Shown piece by piece: positions 33,975 through 47,445 of a DNA stretch of 64,000 nt. Made by a program: the position numbers and the translations under genes. Below the pieces are notes generated by a model that saw only the letters and a program-made list of their open reading frames with translations, ran no database searches and was not told where the DNA came from. Positions within the stretch are counted from its first letter, which is position 1. Each line of letters begins with the position of its first letter. Origin of the DNA: JACCTU01 sp963798985 (GTDB lineage: Bacteria > Actinomycetota > Thermoleophilia > Gaiellales > Gaiellaceae); the NCBI GenBank assembly GCA_963798985.1, contig CAWCVL010000007.1:434001-498000 (forward strand), read 5' to 3'.

Positions 33975-36390
33975 CGACCATGCCCGGCTTCGCGGCGAGA
34001 CCGGCGACCGGCGCCTGCGCGACGACCCGTCCGGCCTTGCCGTCGGTGAAGCCGGCGACGTCCACCCGCAGCTGGAGCTTTCGGAGCTTGGCGCGGGCCT
34101 CGCGCAGCGTCAGCCCGGTGAGCTTCGGGATCACGCCGTGTAGCGGCTTCGGCACGATCAGCGTCACCGTGTCGTAGGACGAGAGCCGCCCGCGCGCGGG
34201 CACCTGGTCGACGACGCGGTCGACGCGCTGCAGCGGCTTCGCCGGTTGGTACGCGATCACGGACTCGAGCGGCTGCGCCGCCAAGCGGATCCGCGCGAGA
34301 TCGACCTTCTGGCCGACGACGCGGGGCACTTCGACCTCGTTGGGCTTGCAGTTCGCGGTTCGCTTCGGGCCGTAAGTCGTGAAGTAGACGATCGAGAGTG
34401 ACCCTCGGCAGAGACCGTTGTCGAGCAGGAGGCGCCCGTCTCTGCGGACGACGCGCTTCGTCGTCCCGGAGAGGAAAGGCGGCGCGCTGAACGACTCGGG
34501 CTTCTCGCCGCGCAATCGCAGCGCCGATTCCGCGAACGACTTCCAGATCAGTGCGGGGAACGTGCCCCCTGCGACCGGCTCGCCCTGGTACTCGGTCAGC
34601 ATCGGCCTCAGCGTGTCCGGATCGCCGACCCACACGGCGACCACGAGTTGCGGCGTGTACCCGACGAACCACGCGTCGCCGTAGTTCTCGGTCGTCCCGG
34701 TCTTCCCGGCGACGGGGCGGTCGCTGAGCGCCGCACGGCGTCCCGTGCCGGACTGAACGACGTGCTGCAGCAGCGAGTTCACGGTCTGCGCTGTCGTCTT
34801 CCGCAAGACGGAAACGGGACGCACCTCGTTCTCGAACGGCTGCTCGCGGTCGGGATGCTTGACGCGGATGACCGCGCGGGGGACGTTGCCGAAGATCGAT
34901 CCGTCGACGCGGAGCCCGCCGGTCGGGAACGCCGAGTACGCGCGAGCGAGCTCGAGGGGGTTGACCGCTTCGGCCCCGAGACCGATCGCGAAGTACGGGT
35001 TGAGCCGACTCTTCACGCCGAGGTCGTTCGCGGTGTCTCGTACCGCTTTCGGGCCGACGATCTCCGTCAACTGCGCGTACACGGTGTTGTCCGAATGCGT
35101 GGTGGCGTCGTCGAGGCTGACCGCACCGAGGTACGTGTGCTCGTAGTTTCGCACCGACCAGGTGCGGTCGCCGAGCGAGATCGAGATCGGCTTCGACATG
35201 AACGTGGAGCCCGGGGCGATGCCCTGCTGGAGCGCGGCGGCGAGCACGAAGGGCTTGAAGGCGGAGCCCGGCTGGCGCTGAGCTTGCGCAGCGAGGTTGA
35301 ACTGGCTCTCGCGGAAGTTCCGGCCCCCGACCATCGCGACAACGCTGCCGTCGCGCGGGTCGATCGCGACGAGCGCGGCGGCCGGCCCGTCGGGGTCGGG
35401 CAGCCACTTCGCGATCGCCCGTCGCGCAGCCTTCTGCAGCGCGAGATCGATCGAGGTCGTGACGCGGTATCCGCCGCCGAACACCTTGGCCGCGCCGTAC
35501 TCGTCGATCAACTGCTGCTTCACGTAGTTCGCGAAGTACGGAGCCACCGGAGTGTTGACCGACGGCGGCTGCATCGTGTCGGGCTTCGGCAGCGGCGCGG
35601 CCGACGCGGCGATCGCGTCGCGACGCGAGATCTTTCCCTGCGCGACCAGCAGGTCGAGGATCAGGTTGCGTCGCGAACGCGCTTCGCGCGGGCTCGCGAC
35701 CGGGTCGTAGCGGGAGGGGTCCTTCGGAATCGCGGCGAGCAACGCCGCCTCCGGCAGGGTCAGCTCCGCTGCCCCGTGGCCGAAGTAGGTGAGCGCCGCC
35801 TGCTGCACCCCGTACGCACCGTTGCCGAAGTAGATCGTGTTCAGGTACGCGGTGAGGATCTGGTCCTTGTCCCAGCGCTGCTCGAGCTGCCATGCAAGCG
35901 CCGCCTCCTTCACCTTGCGGCTGATCGTGCGGTCGTCCTTGACGATCGCGTTCTTCACGAACTGCTGCGTGATCGTCGAGCCGCCCTGCACGACGCTCTT
36001 GTTCGTGATGTCCTCCCAGCCCGCGCGCAGGATCCCGCGGAGATCGACGCCGTCGTGCTCGTTGAAGCGCCGGTCCTCGATCGCGACGATCGCGTGCTTC
36101 ATCAGCGGCGCGATCTCGTCCGGCTCCAGCAGCACGCGGCTCTCCTCGCCTCGCAGAACCGCGAGGACCGTCTTGCCGTCGTTCGCGAAGATGTAGCCGT
36201 CTCGCTCAGCCTCCACCTGGTAGCGCGGGTCGAGCTTCGGGATCTCGCCTGCGAGCGCGGTCACGAAGCCGAACGTGAAGGCGGTCGAGCAGAGCAGCGC
36301 CAGGACCCCCAGGAGGACGAGGAGACGGAGCTTGCGAATCCTGCGCCGGGGCTTCGGGCGCGCAGCCGTTGAGCGTCTGCGACGAAGCAC
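33949..36390 (-). CDS. Class A penicillin-binding protein with two PASTA domains
   Basis: 813 residues from GTG 36390, 10 nt after TAGAAT. Basic cytoplasmic N-terminus, one membrane anchor (LLVLLGVLALLCSTAFTFGF), GT51 glycosyltransferase at about 70-240 (AIVAIEDRRFNEHDGVD, VVQGGSTITQQFVKN) and transpeptidase at about 320-620 with SAFKPF, THSDNT and GKTGTT active-site boxes. Two PASTA repeats close the protein (VEVPRVVGQKVDLARIRL, VIPKLTGLTLREARAKLRKL). It polymerises and cross-links peptidoglycan at the outer membrane face. Confidence 0.93.
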   Translation of the reverse strand: MLRRRRSTAARPKPRRRIRKLRLLVLLGVLALLCSTAFTFGFVTALAGEIPKLDPRYQVEAERDGYIFANDGKTVLAVLRGEESRVLLEPDEIAPLMKHAIVAIEDRRFNEHDGVDLRGILRAGWEDITNKSVVQGGSTITQQFVKNAIVKDDRTISRKVKEAALAWQLEQRWDKDQILTAYLNTIYFGNGAYGVQQAALTYFGHGAAELTLPEAALLAAIPKDPSRYDPVASPREARSRRNLILDLLVAQGKISRRDAIAASAAPLPKPDTMQPPSVNTPVAPYFANYVKQQLIDEYGAAKVFGGGYRVTTSIDLALQKAARRAIAKWLPDPDGPAAALVAIDPRDGSVVAMVGGRNFRESQFNLAAQAQRQPGSAFKPFVLAAALQQGIAPGSTFMSKPISISLGDRTWSVRNYEHTYLGAVSLDDATTHSDNTVYAQLTEIVGPKAVRDTANDLGVKSRLNPYFAIGLGAEAVNPLELARAYSAFPTGGLRVDGSIFGNVPRAVIRVKHPDREQPFENEVRPVSVLRKTTAQTVNSLLQHVVQSGTGRRAALSDRPVAGKTGTTENYGDAWFVGYTPQLVVAVWVGDPDTLRPMLTEYQGEPVAGGTFPALIWKSFAESALRLRGEKPESFSAPPFLSGTTKRVVRRDGRLLLDNGLCRGSLSIVYFTTYGPKRTANCKPNEVEVPRVVGQKVDLARIRLAAQPLESVIAYQPAKPLQRVDRVVDQVPARGRLSSYDTVTLIVPKPLHGVIPKLTGLTLREARAKLRKLQLRVDVAGFTDGKAGRVVAQAPVAGLAAKPGMVVSLVVGRG

Positions 36391-36456
36391 GGAAGCGGCG
36401 ATTCTAGCCTGGGTGCGGACGGCCCCGGGGCAGGGGGCCTGTCCGGCCAGGTCACT

Positions 36457-37134
36457 TCAGATGCCGGCGGTGAAGATCGGGTCGCTCGTCGGCGCATCGG
36501 TGCCGCCGTCGTCTTCGACGGTGACGGCGACGCCTGATCCGGGCAGGACGGGTCGCGTCAACCGAACGACGTCGCGCTCGTTGCTCGCGTCGAAGACACC
36601 GGCGGGCAGCAGCTTGTCGCCCTCCGCAACCCAGACCTCGTACGTCTTTCCCTCGGGCGCCGTCGCCAGCCCGGAGACGACGAGCGCCGCCTCCCCGGTG
36701 TCGGTCACGACCACGCGGCCGTTCGCGCCGTCGAGTGGGATCGCCTTCGCGTCGGGGTCGGCGAGGATCGCGAGCAGCGAGCGCTCGCGATCGAGCTCGC
36801 TCGACACGGAGGAAGCCCAGAGTCCGAGAGCGAGCGCGATCGTCGCCGCGACCGCGGCGGCTGCACCGAGGGCGACCGGCAGTCGCCGCCGGATCGGCAC
36901 CACGTTGGAACGCTCCGCGCGCGCGGCGTCGAGGATGCGTTCCCGGAGCTCGGGCGGCGGCGCCGGAGACTCGACGCCGTACGCGAGCGCGGCGACGGGG
37001 TCGCGGAACCCGGCGAGCTCCTCGCGGCAGCGCTCGCACGAAGCGAGGTGCTCTTCGTAGCGCTCCGCTTCGTCCGCGTCGAGCGCGCCGAGCGCGTAGG
37101 CCGCGGTCAGGTCGTGGTTCGTCTCGTCTGCCAT
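36457..37134 (-). CDS. Anti-sigma factor, RskA-like
   Basis: 225 residues. N-terminal ZAS-type domain with HLASCERCREEL, a linker, one membrane helix (VALGAAAAVAATIALALGLW) and an extracytoplasmic RskA/DUF domain including ALVVSGLATAPEGKTYEVWV. It overlaps the sigma gene by 28 nt and should hold that sigma factor inactive at the membrane until released, by analogy with SigK/RskA. Confidence 0.88.
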   Translation of the reverse strand: MADETNHDLTAAYALGALDADEAERYEEHLASCERCREELAGFRDPVAALAYGVESPAPPPELRERILDAARAERSNVVPIRRRLPVALGAAAAVAATIALALGLWASSVSSELDRERSLLAILADPDAKAIPLDGANGRVVVTDTGEAALVVSGLATAPEGKTYEVWVAEGDKLLPAGVFDASNERDVVRLTRPVLPGSGVAVTVEDDGGTDAPTSDPIFTAGI

Positions 37135-37760
37135 CGCTCCGGTTCCTGGTCGGGTTCCTCGAGGAGCTCACGTAGTCGCGCGAGCCCGGTGAACATCCTG
37201 CTCTTGATCGTGCCGAGAGGTTGCCCGAGCCGCTCCGCGAGCTCGGTCTGCGTGAAACCACCGTAGTAGGCGAGCTCGATCGCCTCGCGCTGCTGGTCCG
37301 GGAGCTGTCGAAGTGCCCCCTGCACGCGCTCGCGCTCCAGCCGCAGCCACGCTTCCTCGTCGACCGATCCGCCGACGGGCGAGTCGGCATCCGTCAGCTG
37401 GTCGGCACGCCTGCGCTCCTCGCGTCGGACGAGGTCGACGGCCCGGCGGTGCACGAACGTCAAGATCCACGTGCTCGGCTTCGAGCGCTCCGGGACGTAG
37501 CGGTGAGCCGAGCGCCAGACGGCGAGAAACGCCTCCTGGACGGCGTCCTCCGCGAGCGCAGCGTCGCGCAGCACGCGGAGCGCGAGCCCGTAGGCGACGC
37601 GTCCGTACCGGTCGTAGAGCGCCGCCAGCGCGGGCTCCTCGCCGCGCGCGGCGAGGGCGATCAGGGCTTCGTCGGAGAGGTGAACGACGTCGGGCGGCAC
37701 GCGGCGGCTACGTGGCGGAGCAGAGCGCGCCCAAGGTAGCAGGGTTACCGCGACGGTCAT
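37107..37760 (-). CDS. ECF RNA polymerase sigma factor, SigK-like
   Basis: Up to 217 residues. Region 2: ALAALYDRYGRVAYGLALRV, DAALAEDAVQEAFLAVWRSA, KPSTWILTFVHRRAVDLVRR; region 4: LPDQQREAIELAYYGGFTQT with ELAERLGQPLGTIKSRM. ATG 37760 gives the longest form, but GTG 37700 (PPDVVHLSDEALIALAARG) better fits the usual SigK start and either is possible. Divergent from the DUF4331 gene, with a palindrome in between. Confidence 0.9.
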   Translation of the reverse strand: MTVAVTLLPWARSAPPRSRRVPPDVVHLSDEALIALAARGEEPALAALYDRYGRVAYGLALRVLRDAALAEDAVQEAFLAVWRSAHRYVPERSKPSTWILTFVHRRAVDLVRREERRRADQLTDADSPVGGSVDEEAWLRLERERVQGALRQLPDQQREAIELAYYGGFTQTELAERLGQPLGTIKSRMFTGLARLRELLEEPDQEPERWQTRRTTT

Positions 37761-37790
37761 CTCGAAGCCGTTCGGCTGCGCGGGTCCGCC

Positions 37791-37820
37791 GGTTCACCAG
37801 CTCACTCGTTCGAGTGAACC
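37791..37820. promoter_or_regulatory. Nested palindrome between the sigma gene and the DUF4331 gene
   Basis: GGTTCAC (37791-37797) is the inverted complement of GTGAACC (37814-37820), and within it TCACTCG-TT-CGAGTGA (37802-37817) is a second perfect 7-bp inverted repeat. GTGAACC is thus used by both. It looks like an operator in the 138-bp divergent intergenic space. Regulator unknown. Confidence 0.5.
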
Positions 37821-37898
37821 GCCGGGGCGTCGCCTGCGAATGCGCCCTCGACGACGGCCGCCACATCGACCAGTGCCGTCGCAGAGAGGAGCACTTCG

Positions 37899-39248
37899 AT
37901 GCGAAGAGTCACACTCGCAGTACTCGCGCTCGTAGCGGTGGCGGTCGTCGCCGCGCTGGTGCAGGGTCTGGCTCCGTCCGCAGGGACGGCCTCCAGCCAT
38001 CGCGAGGCGCCGTCGATCTCGGAAGACCCGACGGCCGACAACACCGACCTGTACGCGTTCCGCAGCCCGGATCGCCCGGACACGGTCACGATCATCTCGA
38101 ACGTCATCCCGGCGGAGGACCCGGCTGCGGGCCCGATGTACTACGAGTTCTCGCCGTCGGCCCGCTACAACGTCTACCTCGACCGGAACGGGGATGGGCG
38201 CGCGGAGATCACGTACCGCTTCAGCTTCCGCCCGAGCACGAACGTCGCGTTCCTGCGCAACACCGTGCAGCCGTACACGGTGACGAGGATCGAGAACGGC
38301 CGCTCGCAGGTCGTTGCCTCCGGGAACACGCCGCCGAACAACATCGGCTCGAGGACGACCCCCGGCTACCGGCAGCTCGCGCAGAACGCCGTGGGACAGC
38401 TCGAGGGCGGCGGCCTGGTCTTTGCAGGCCAGCGTGACGACGCCTTCTTCGGCGACATCGGAGCGATCTTCGACTCGCTCGGCTTCCGCCGCGGGACGGG
38501 GAACGCAGGGGGTGGCAAGGACTTCTTCGCCGGCTACGGCGTCCACACCATCTCGCTGCAGCTGCCGATCGCCGGGCTGGCCGACCCGGACGGGATCGTC
38601 GGGGTGTGGACCTCGGTCGAACGTCAGCAGATCCGCGTTCAGACGGTGACGAAGAAGGTGGGCTTCAAGAACGTCAAGAGCACGGTCGTCAGCCGTCCGT
38701 GGGTGCAGGTCTCCCGCCTCGGCAACCCGCTCGTCAACGAGGTGATCATCCCGACCGCGCAGAAGGACGCGTGGAACCGGGACGCGCCCAGCGGCGACTC
38801 GCGTTACGTCGGGCTGTACACGCAGCCCGTCCTCGCAGCGCTGATCAACCAGCTCTACCCCGGGGTCGTCAATGCGCCCGAGCAGAACCGCGATGATCTC
38901 GTCTCGGTGCTCCTCACGGGTGTGCCGAACCTGAACTTCACCGGACAGGCGCAGGCGGACATGCTTCGCCTGAACCTCTCGATCGCGCCGACCTCGGCCG
39001 TCGGAGCGGGCAACCGCCTTGGCGTCTTCGGCAACGACCTCGCGGGCTTCCCGAACGGGCGACGCCTCGAGGACGACGTGATCGACATCGCCGAGCGTGC
39101 GGTGGCCGGGAAGCTCAAGGGCAACCCGAACGCCGACGCGCTCGGTGACGGCGTGAACGCGAACGACGTGCCGTTCCTGACGACGTTCCCGTACCAGGCC
39201 GATCCGTTCAGCGGCTTCGCGAACACGAAGGGCCAGCAGAAGCCGTGA
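37899..39248 (+). CDS. Secreted DUF4331 protein
   Basis: 449 residues; ATG with AGAGAGGAG about 9 nt upstream. Signal peptide (VTLAVLALVAVAVVAALVQG). The family's SSHREAPSISEDPTADNTDL is at residues 32-51, then DLYAFRSPDRPDTVTIISNV, and the C-terminal GRRLEDDVIDIAERAVAG with LGDGVNANDVPFLTTFPYQA. Function is unknown; the repeated acidic surface motifs and export are visible. It overlaps the TPR gene by 4 nt (GTGA), so they are coupled and may act together outside the membrane. Confidence 0.9.
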   Translation: MRRVTLAVLALVAVAVVAALVQGLAPSAGTASSHREAPSISEDPTADNTDLYAFRSPDRPDTVTIISNVIPAEDPAAGPMYYEFSPSARYNVYLDRNGDGRAEITYRFSFRPSTNVAFLRNTVQPYTVTRIENGRSQVVASGNTPPNNIGSRTTPGYRQLAQNAVGQLEGGGLVFAGQRDDAFFGDIGAIFDSLGFRRGTGNAGGGKDFFAGYGVHTISLQLPIAGLADPDGIVGVWTSVERQQIRVQTVTKKVGFKNVKSTVVSRPWVQVSRLGNPLVNEVIIPTAQKDAWNRDAPSGDSRYVGLYTQPVLAALINQLYPGVVNAPEQNRDDLVSVLLTGVPNLNFTGQAQADMLRLNLSIAPTSAVGAGNRLGVFGNDLAGFPNGRRLEDDVIDIAERAVAGKLKGNPNADALGDGVNANDVPFLTTFPYQADPFSGFANTKGQQKP

Positions 39249-40465
39249 CGATCGGAGCAGCTCTCACGACGAGAAACCGCCTTCTGGCGGCAGGGATGGT
39301 GGCGGCGATCGCCGCCACCGTCCTCCTGTTCGGCGGCATCTTCGGGCAGGACACGGCTGCCCGACCGGGGCCGTTCGCCGCCGAGGCCGAGGTGAAACGC
39401 GGCTACGCGGAGCTCGAGCTCGCGCGTGTCCAAGTCGACCCGTCGCGGTACCCCGTCGCCGAGGCCCGCTTCCGCGAGGCGATGCGGATCGGCGGTGCCG
39501 ACGCGTTGGCGCTCCGCGGCCTGGCGGGTCTCGCCGCGGCACGGCACCGGTTCGACCAGTCGCTGGAGCTCGCGCAGCGAGCGCGGAAGCTCGACCCGGC
39601 GAACGCGGCGGTCTACGGGCTGATCGGCGATGCGAGCCTCGAGCTCGGTCGCTTCCCGCAGGCGATCGAGGCGTTCGACCGGATGATGTCGCTGAAGCCG
39701 ACGCCGTCCGGCTACGCGCGAGTCTCCTACGCGCGTGAGCTGCTCGGCGAACGCGACGGCGCGATCGAGGCGATGCAGATGTCGGCCGACGCGGCGGGAC
39801 ACTCCGAGCCGGCGGCCTGGGCGCTGACCCACCTCGGCAACCTGCAGGTCGGAACGAGCGAGCTCGCGCTCGGAGTGCAGCAGTACCGCGCCGCGCTCGC
39901 GCGGGTTCCCGCGTATGCACCTGCGCTCGTCGGCCTTGCAGACGTCGCACAGCGGCGAGGGGAACGAGCACGGGCGGAGCGGCTGCTTCGCCGGGCACTG
40001 GCGCAGGTCGACGATCCCGGAGCGGCCGCGACGCTGGGTGACGTCCTCGCAGAGCAAGGGCGCATGGACGAGGCGAACGACTGGTATCGGCGCTCGCACG
40101 CGCTCGAGACGAAGTTCGCCCGCTACGGCGGTCGCAATCAGATCGAGACGGCGCTGTTCGACCTCGACCACGACCGGAACCTCGCCGACGCGCTCGAGCG
40201 TGCGCGGGTCGGCCTGCGTTTCCGCCCGGGTGTCGAGGGTCTTCACACCTACGCGTGGGCGCTGTACAAGAACGGCCGCTGCACGGAGGCGGTTCCGTAC
40301 TCGGATCGCGCGCTTGCGCTGGCACCGACCGACACCGGCGCGCTGTCTCACCGCTCGCTGATCGAGAGCTGCCTCGGAAACGGCAAGGAGGCTGCGCGGT
40401 ACGCGTCACGGGTGCGCTCGCTCGACCCGACGTTCATCGCGCCGTCCGCGTTCCGTCTCCGCTGA
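39245..40465 (+). CDS. TPR-repeat protein, membrane-anchored or secreted
   Basis: 406 residues. An N-terminal hydrophobic segment (LLAAGMVAAIAATVLLFGGI) is followed by about nine tetratricopeptide-like repeats from residue 45, for example LAAARHRFDQSLELAQRARK, LELGRFPQAIEAFDRMMSLK and ADVAQRRGERARAERLLRRA. It would be a scaffold for protein contacts. Coupled with the DUF4331 gene, its most likely partner. Confidence 0.85.
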   Translation: MTIGAALTTRNRLLAAGMVAAIAATVLLFGGIFGQDTAARPGPFAAEAEVKRGYAELELARVQVDPSRYPVAEARFREAMRIGGADALALRGLAGLAAARHRFDQSLELAQRARKLDPANAAVYGLIGDASLELGRFPQAIEAFDRMMSLKPTPSGYARVSYARELLGERDGAIEAMQMSADAAGHSEPAAWALTHLGNLQVGTSELALGVQQYRAALARVPAYAPALVGLADVAQRRGERARAERLLRRALAQVDDPGAAATLGDVLAEQGRMDEANDWYRRSHALETKFARYGGRNQIETALFDLDHDRNLADALERARVGLRFRPGVEGLHTYAWALYKNGRCTEAVPYSDRALALAPTDTGALSHRSLIESCLGNGKEAARYASRVRSLDPTFIAPSAFRLR

Positions 40466-40504
40466 GTCGCCTTCGCTTTCCGAGCGACCCGATAACCTCG
40501 CGCG

Positions 40505-41648
40505 GTGGGGATCGAGTCGCTGACCCGGAACGCCGTCGACGTCCTCCCCGAGGGTGGGCTCGAGCGCAAGCTCGCGCTCGGGCGGCCGCTCCGGGTGAAA
40601 CTCGGGATCGACGTCACCGCGCCGCACATCCACATCGGCAACGGGATCCCGCTGCAGCGCATGCGCGCCTTCCAGGACGAGGGCCACACCGGCGTCCTGA
40701 TCGTCGGCGACTACACGGCGCGGATCGGCGACCCCTCCGGCGCCTCGGCCGAGCGGCCGATGATTCCGCCCGAGGAGATCGACCGGATGGCCGCACGCTT
40801 CTTCGAGTCCGCGTACACGATCCTCGACCCCGAGCGCACCGAGATTCGGTTCAACGGCGAGTGGCTCGGCAAGCTCGACTTCGCCGGCGTGCTCCGGCTG
40901 ACGCGCACCGCGACGGTCGCGCGGCTGCTCGAGCGCGACGACTTCGCGAAGCGCTTCTCGGCGCAGCAGCCGATCTCGGTCTCGGAGCTCCTCTACCCGC
41001 TGATGCAGGCGTACGACTCGGTCGCGATCGAGGCGGACGTCGAGCTCGGCGGCACCGACCAGCTCTACAACCTGCTCGCCGGCCGGGAGGTGATGGAGGC
41101 CTACGGGCTCGAGCCGCAGGTCGTGCTCACGACGCCGCTGATCGACTCGTGGGACGGCTCGAAGATGAGCGGCTCGAAGGGCAACTACATCGCGCTCGTC
41201 GAGGACCCGAACGAGCAGTTCGGCAAGGCGATGCGGCTCCCGGACGAGCTGCTGGACGAGTACTCCCGGTTGGTCATGGAATCGGACGGCCCGCTCGCCG
41301 GACCCGCTCGAGGCAAAGCTCGCGCTCGCCCGCTTCATCGTCATGCGGGCGCACGGGGAGGAGGCGGCCCGGGCCGCCGAGGAGCACTTCACCCGCGTCG
41401 TCCGGGAGGGCCAGGCGCCCGAGGACGTCGTCGAGCTCGAGCTGCCGCGGGCCGACCCCGTCCACCTGCCGCGCCTGCTCGTCGACGGCCTCGGGATCGG
41501 CTCCGCGAGCGAGGCCCGCCGGCTGATCGGCCAGGGGGCGGTGCGCCTGGACGGCGAGGTCGTGACCGACCTGGACGTGCCACGGGAGCAGCTCGAGGGG
41601 CGGCTCCTGCAGGCGGGCAAGCGCCGATTTGCCCGCTTGACACCATAG
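40505..41648 (+). CDS. tyrS: Tyrosyl-tRNA synthetase, one frameshift
   Basis: GTG at 40505, 6 nt after TAACCT. HIGH-equivalent HIHIGNG at residues 41-47, DYTARIGDPSGASAERPMI, tyrosine-site ELLYPLMQAYDSVAIEADVE, KMSKS-equivalent KMSGSKGN and a C-terminal S4 RNA-binding domain (SEARRLIGQGAVRLDGEVV). A break at about 41297 (dropping one base gives PDPLEAKLALARFIVMRAHG) separates the S4 half. About 380 residues. Essential, so the break is probably a sequence error. The rrn -35 box lies within its last codons. Confidence 0.9.
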
Positions 41649-41664
41649 GGGCCACTGCTACACT
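41637..41664 (+). promoter_or_regulatory. Promoter of the rrn operon
   Basis: TTGACA (41637-41642), 16 nt, TACACT (41659-41664). The -35 hexamer is inside the last codons and stop of tyrS (TTGACACCATAG), so the two transcription units abut. The best sigma-A-like promoter in the window. Confidence 0.7.
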
Positions 41665-41705
41665 TCCCCGGCTGCCCGAGAGGGTGGTCGTTCGAAGGTC
41701 CCTGT

Positions 41706-41793
41706 CCCGACGATAACTGGAGCGCCTCGAGAGAATCGGATACGACGCAGTTCCGAGCTTACGAGGCCTCTGGCGCGAGTCGGGGGCTTTTTT
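41706..41793 (+). ncRNA. Structured leader ending in a T6 tract, attenuator-like
   Basis: CCCGAC (41706-41711) pairs with GTCGGG (41779-41784); inside, GCGCC (41722-41726) pairs with GGCGC (41772-41776) and CTCG (41726-41729) can pair with CGAG (41754-41757). The closing stem is followed by GGC and six T residues (41788-41793). It lies between the rrn promoter and the boxA, so transcription would either stop here, releasing an RNA of about 120 nt, or read into 16S. Only pairing by eye supports this. Confidence 0.5.
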
Positions 41794-41815
41794 ACGGCCC
41801 ACCTCCAGTAGCGCG

Positions 41816-41830
41816 GTCTTTGAAAACTCA
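41816..41830 (+). promoter_or_regulatory. boxA-like antitermination element of the rrn leader
   Basis: GTCTTTGAAAACTCA resembles the boxA plus flank of Gram-positive rrn leaders (TCTTTGAAAACT). A second one, CCTTGAAAACTCC, precedes 23S at 43687. NusB/S10-dependent antitermination is the expected role. Confidence 0.5.
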
Positions 41831-41840
41831 ACAGTGTTCG
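41822..41840 (+). repeat. 16S processing stem, 5' arm
   Basis: TGAAAACTCAACAGTGTTC is complementary to 43624-43642 (GAACACTGTTGAGTTTTGA) over 18 of 19 bases. The two arms bracket 16S and would form the RNase III processing stem. Confidence 0.8.
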
Positions 41841-41964
41841 AAACGTCGAGACCTCGAAGCCTTCGGGCTGTCGAGGCTTAACAATCCCGTCGGTCTCTTC
41901 GGAGACCGACCTTTGAGCACAAGCTCATCGATGAAGGCTTGGCCGGCTTGCCGGTCAAAACACC

Positions 41965-43514
<1,550 letters not shown>

Positions 43515-43623
43515 AGGGAATACCGGAGCTCTTACTCCGGTGGGCACCCGACTCGTTTGATGGCTGTTCGTTTGCCGTCCGATGCTCGGGCTCGCCTAGA
43601 AACTACGTCGACCTCGGCGTGGA

Positions 43624-43642
43624 GAACACTGTTGAGTTTTGA
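43624..43642 (+). repeat. 16S processing stem, 3' arm
   Basis: GAACACTGTTGAGTTTTGA, the complement of 41822-41840. The 16S-23S spacer (43515-43726, about 212 bp) contains this arm, a second boxA-like element and the 5' arm of the 23S stem (CCTTGAAAACTCCATAGCGA from 43687, complementary to TCGCTATGGAGTTTTGAAGG at 46724). It holds no tRNA gene. Confidence 0.8.
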
Positions 43643-43726
43643 GAGACCGCTGCGAGCGGTCTTGGTGGGCGTCGTCCCGCGCGCACCTTGAAAACTCCAT
43701 AGCGATGAAACACGGGTTCTCTTCTG

Positions 43727-46706
<2,980 letters not shown>

Positions 46707-46772
46707 TTGAGAACTCGTGCTAGTCGCTATGGAGTTTTGAAGGTGTGCGGAGACCGCGCGCCCTTGACAACT

Positions 46773-46888
<116 letters not shown>

Positions 46889-46893
46889 TCTTT

Positions 46894-46925
46894 GAACGCC
46901 CGCCTCGTGCGGGCGTTCGTCTTTC
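46894..46925 (+). terminator. rrn operon terminator
   Basis: GAACGCCCGC-CTCGT-GCGGGCGTTC followed by GTCTTTCT, a perfect 10-bp stem. The TAGACT -10 of the next gene begins within the T-rich tail. Confidence 0.9.
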
Positions 46926-46938
46926 TAGACTCGGGTCC

Positions 46939-47445
46939 GTGGAGCTCCGAGACGGGGAACTGATGCTTCGGCCGTTCACGCTCGACGACGTGCCGGCGAT
47001 CACCCAGGCCTGCCAGGACCCCGAGATCCAGCGCTGGATCCCGGTGATCCCGAGGCCGTACACGGACGAGGACGCACGCAGCTTCGTGACGGCGGAGGAT
47101 CTCGGTCACCAGTTCGCGATCGTCGAGCAGGGCGAGTTGGTCGGCTCGATCGGCCTGCGCGTGAACCAGTTCGCGACCGGCCACATCGGCTACTGGTGCG
47201 CGAGAGAGGCGCGCGGACGTGGTCTGACCCCGCGCGCGCTTCGCCTCGTCGCTCGCTTCGGCCTCGAGGAGCTCGGGCTCGGCCGGCTCGAGCTGATCAC
47301 CGACCCGGACAACCTCGCGTCGCAGCGAGTGGCCGAGAAGGTCGGGTTCAGGCGAGAGGCAGTGCTGCGCTCGCACCTGCTCCACCCCGACGGCCGTCGT
47401 CGCGACTCGGTCATGTTCTCGCTTCTCCCCGGCGAGCTCCGCTGA
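46939..47445 (+). CDS. GNAT acetyltransferase, RimJ/RimL-like
   Basis: 168 residues from GTG 46939, 7 nt after TAGACT. ELRDGELMLRPFTLDDVPAI is the RimJ/L-type opening, ARGRGLTPRALRLVARFGLE the acetyl-CoA-binding motif A (R-G-x-G variant), and LITDPDNLASQRVAEKVGFR motif B. It N-acetylates an amine, perhaps a protein N-terminus or small molecule. The next gene begins at its stop (CTGA). Confidence 0.88.
   Translation: MELRDGELMLRPFTLDDVPAITQACQDPEIQRWIPVIPRPYTDEDARSFVTAEDLGHQFAIVEQGELVGSIGLRVNQFATGHIGYWCAREARGRGLTPRALRLVARFGLEELGLGRLELITDPDNLASQRVAEKVGFRREAVLRSHLLHPDGRRRDSVMFSLLPGELR

Noticed and set aside
34648..36372. A 574-codon ORF antisense to the PBP gene
   Set aside because: Arginine- and valine-rich shadow of a real gene in high-GC DNA; no motif and no start signal.
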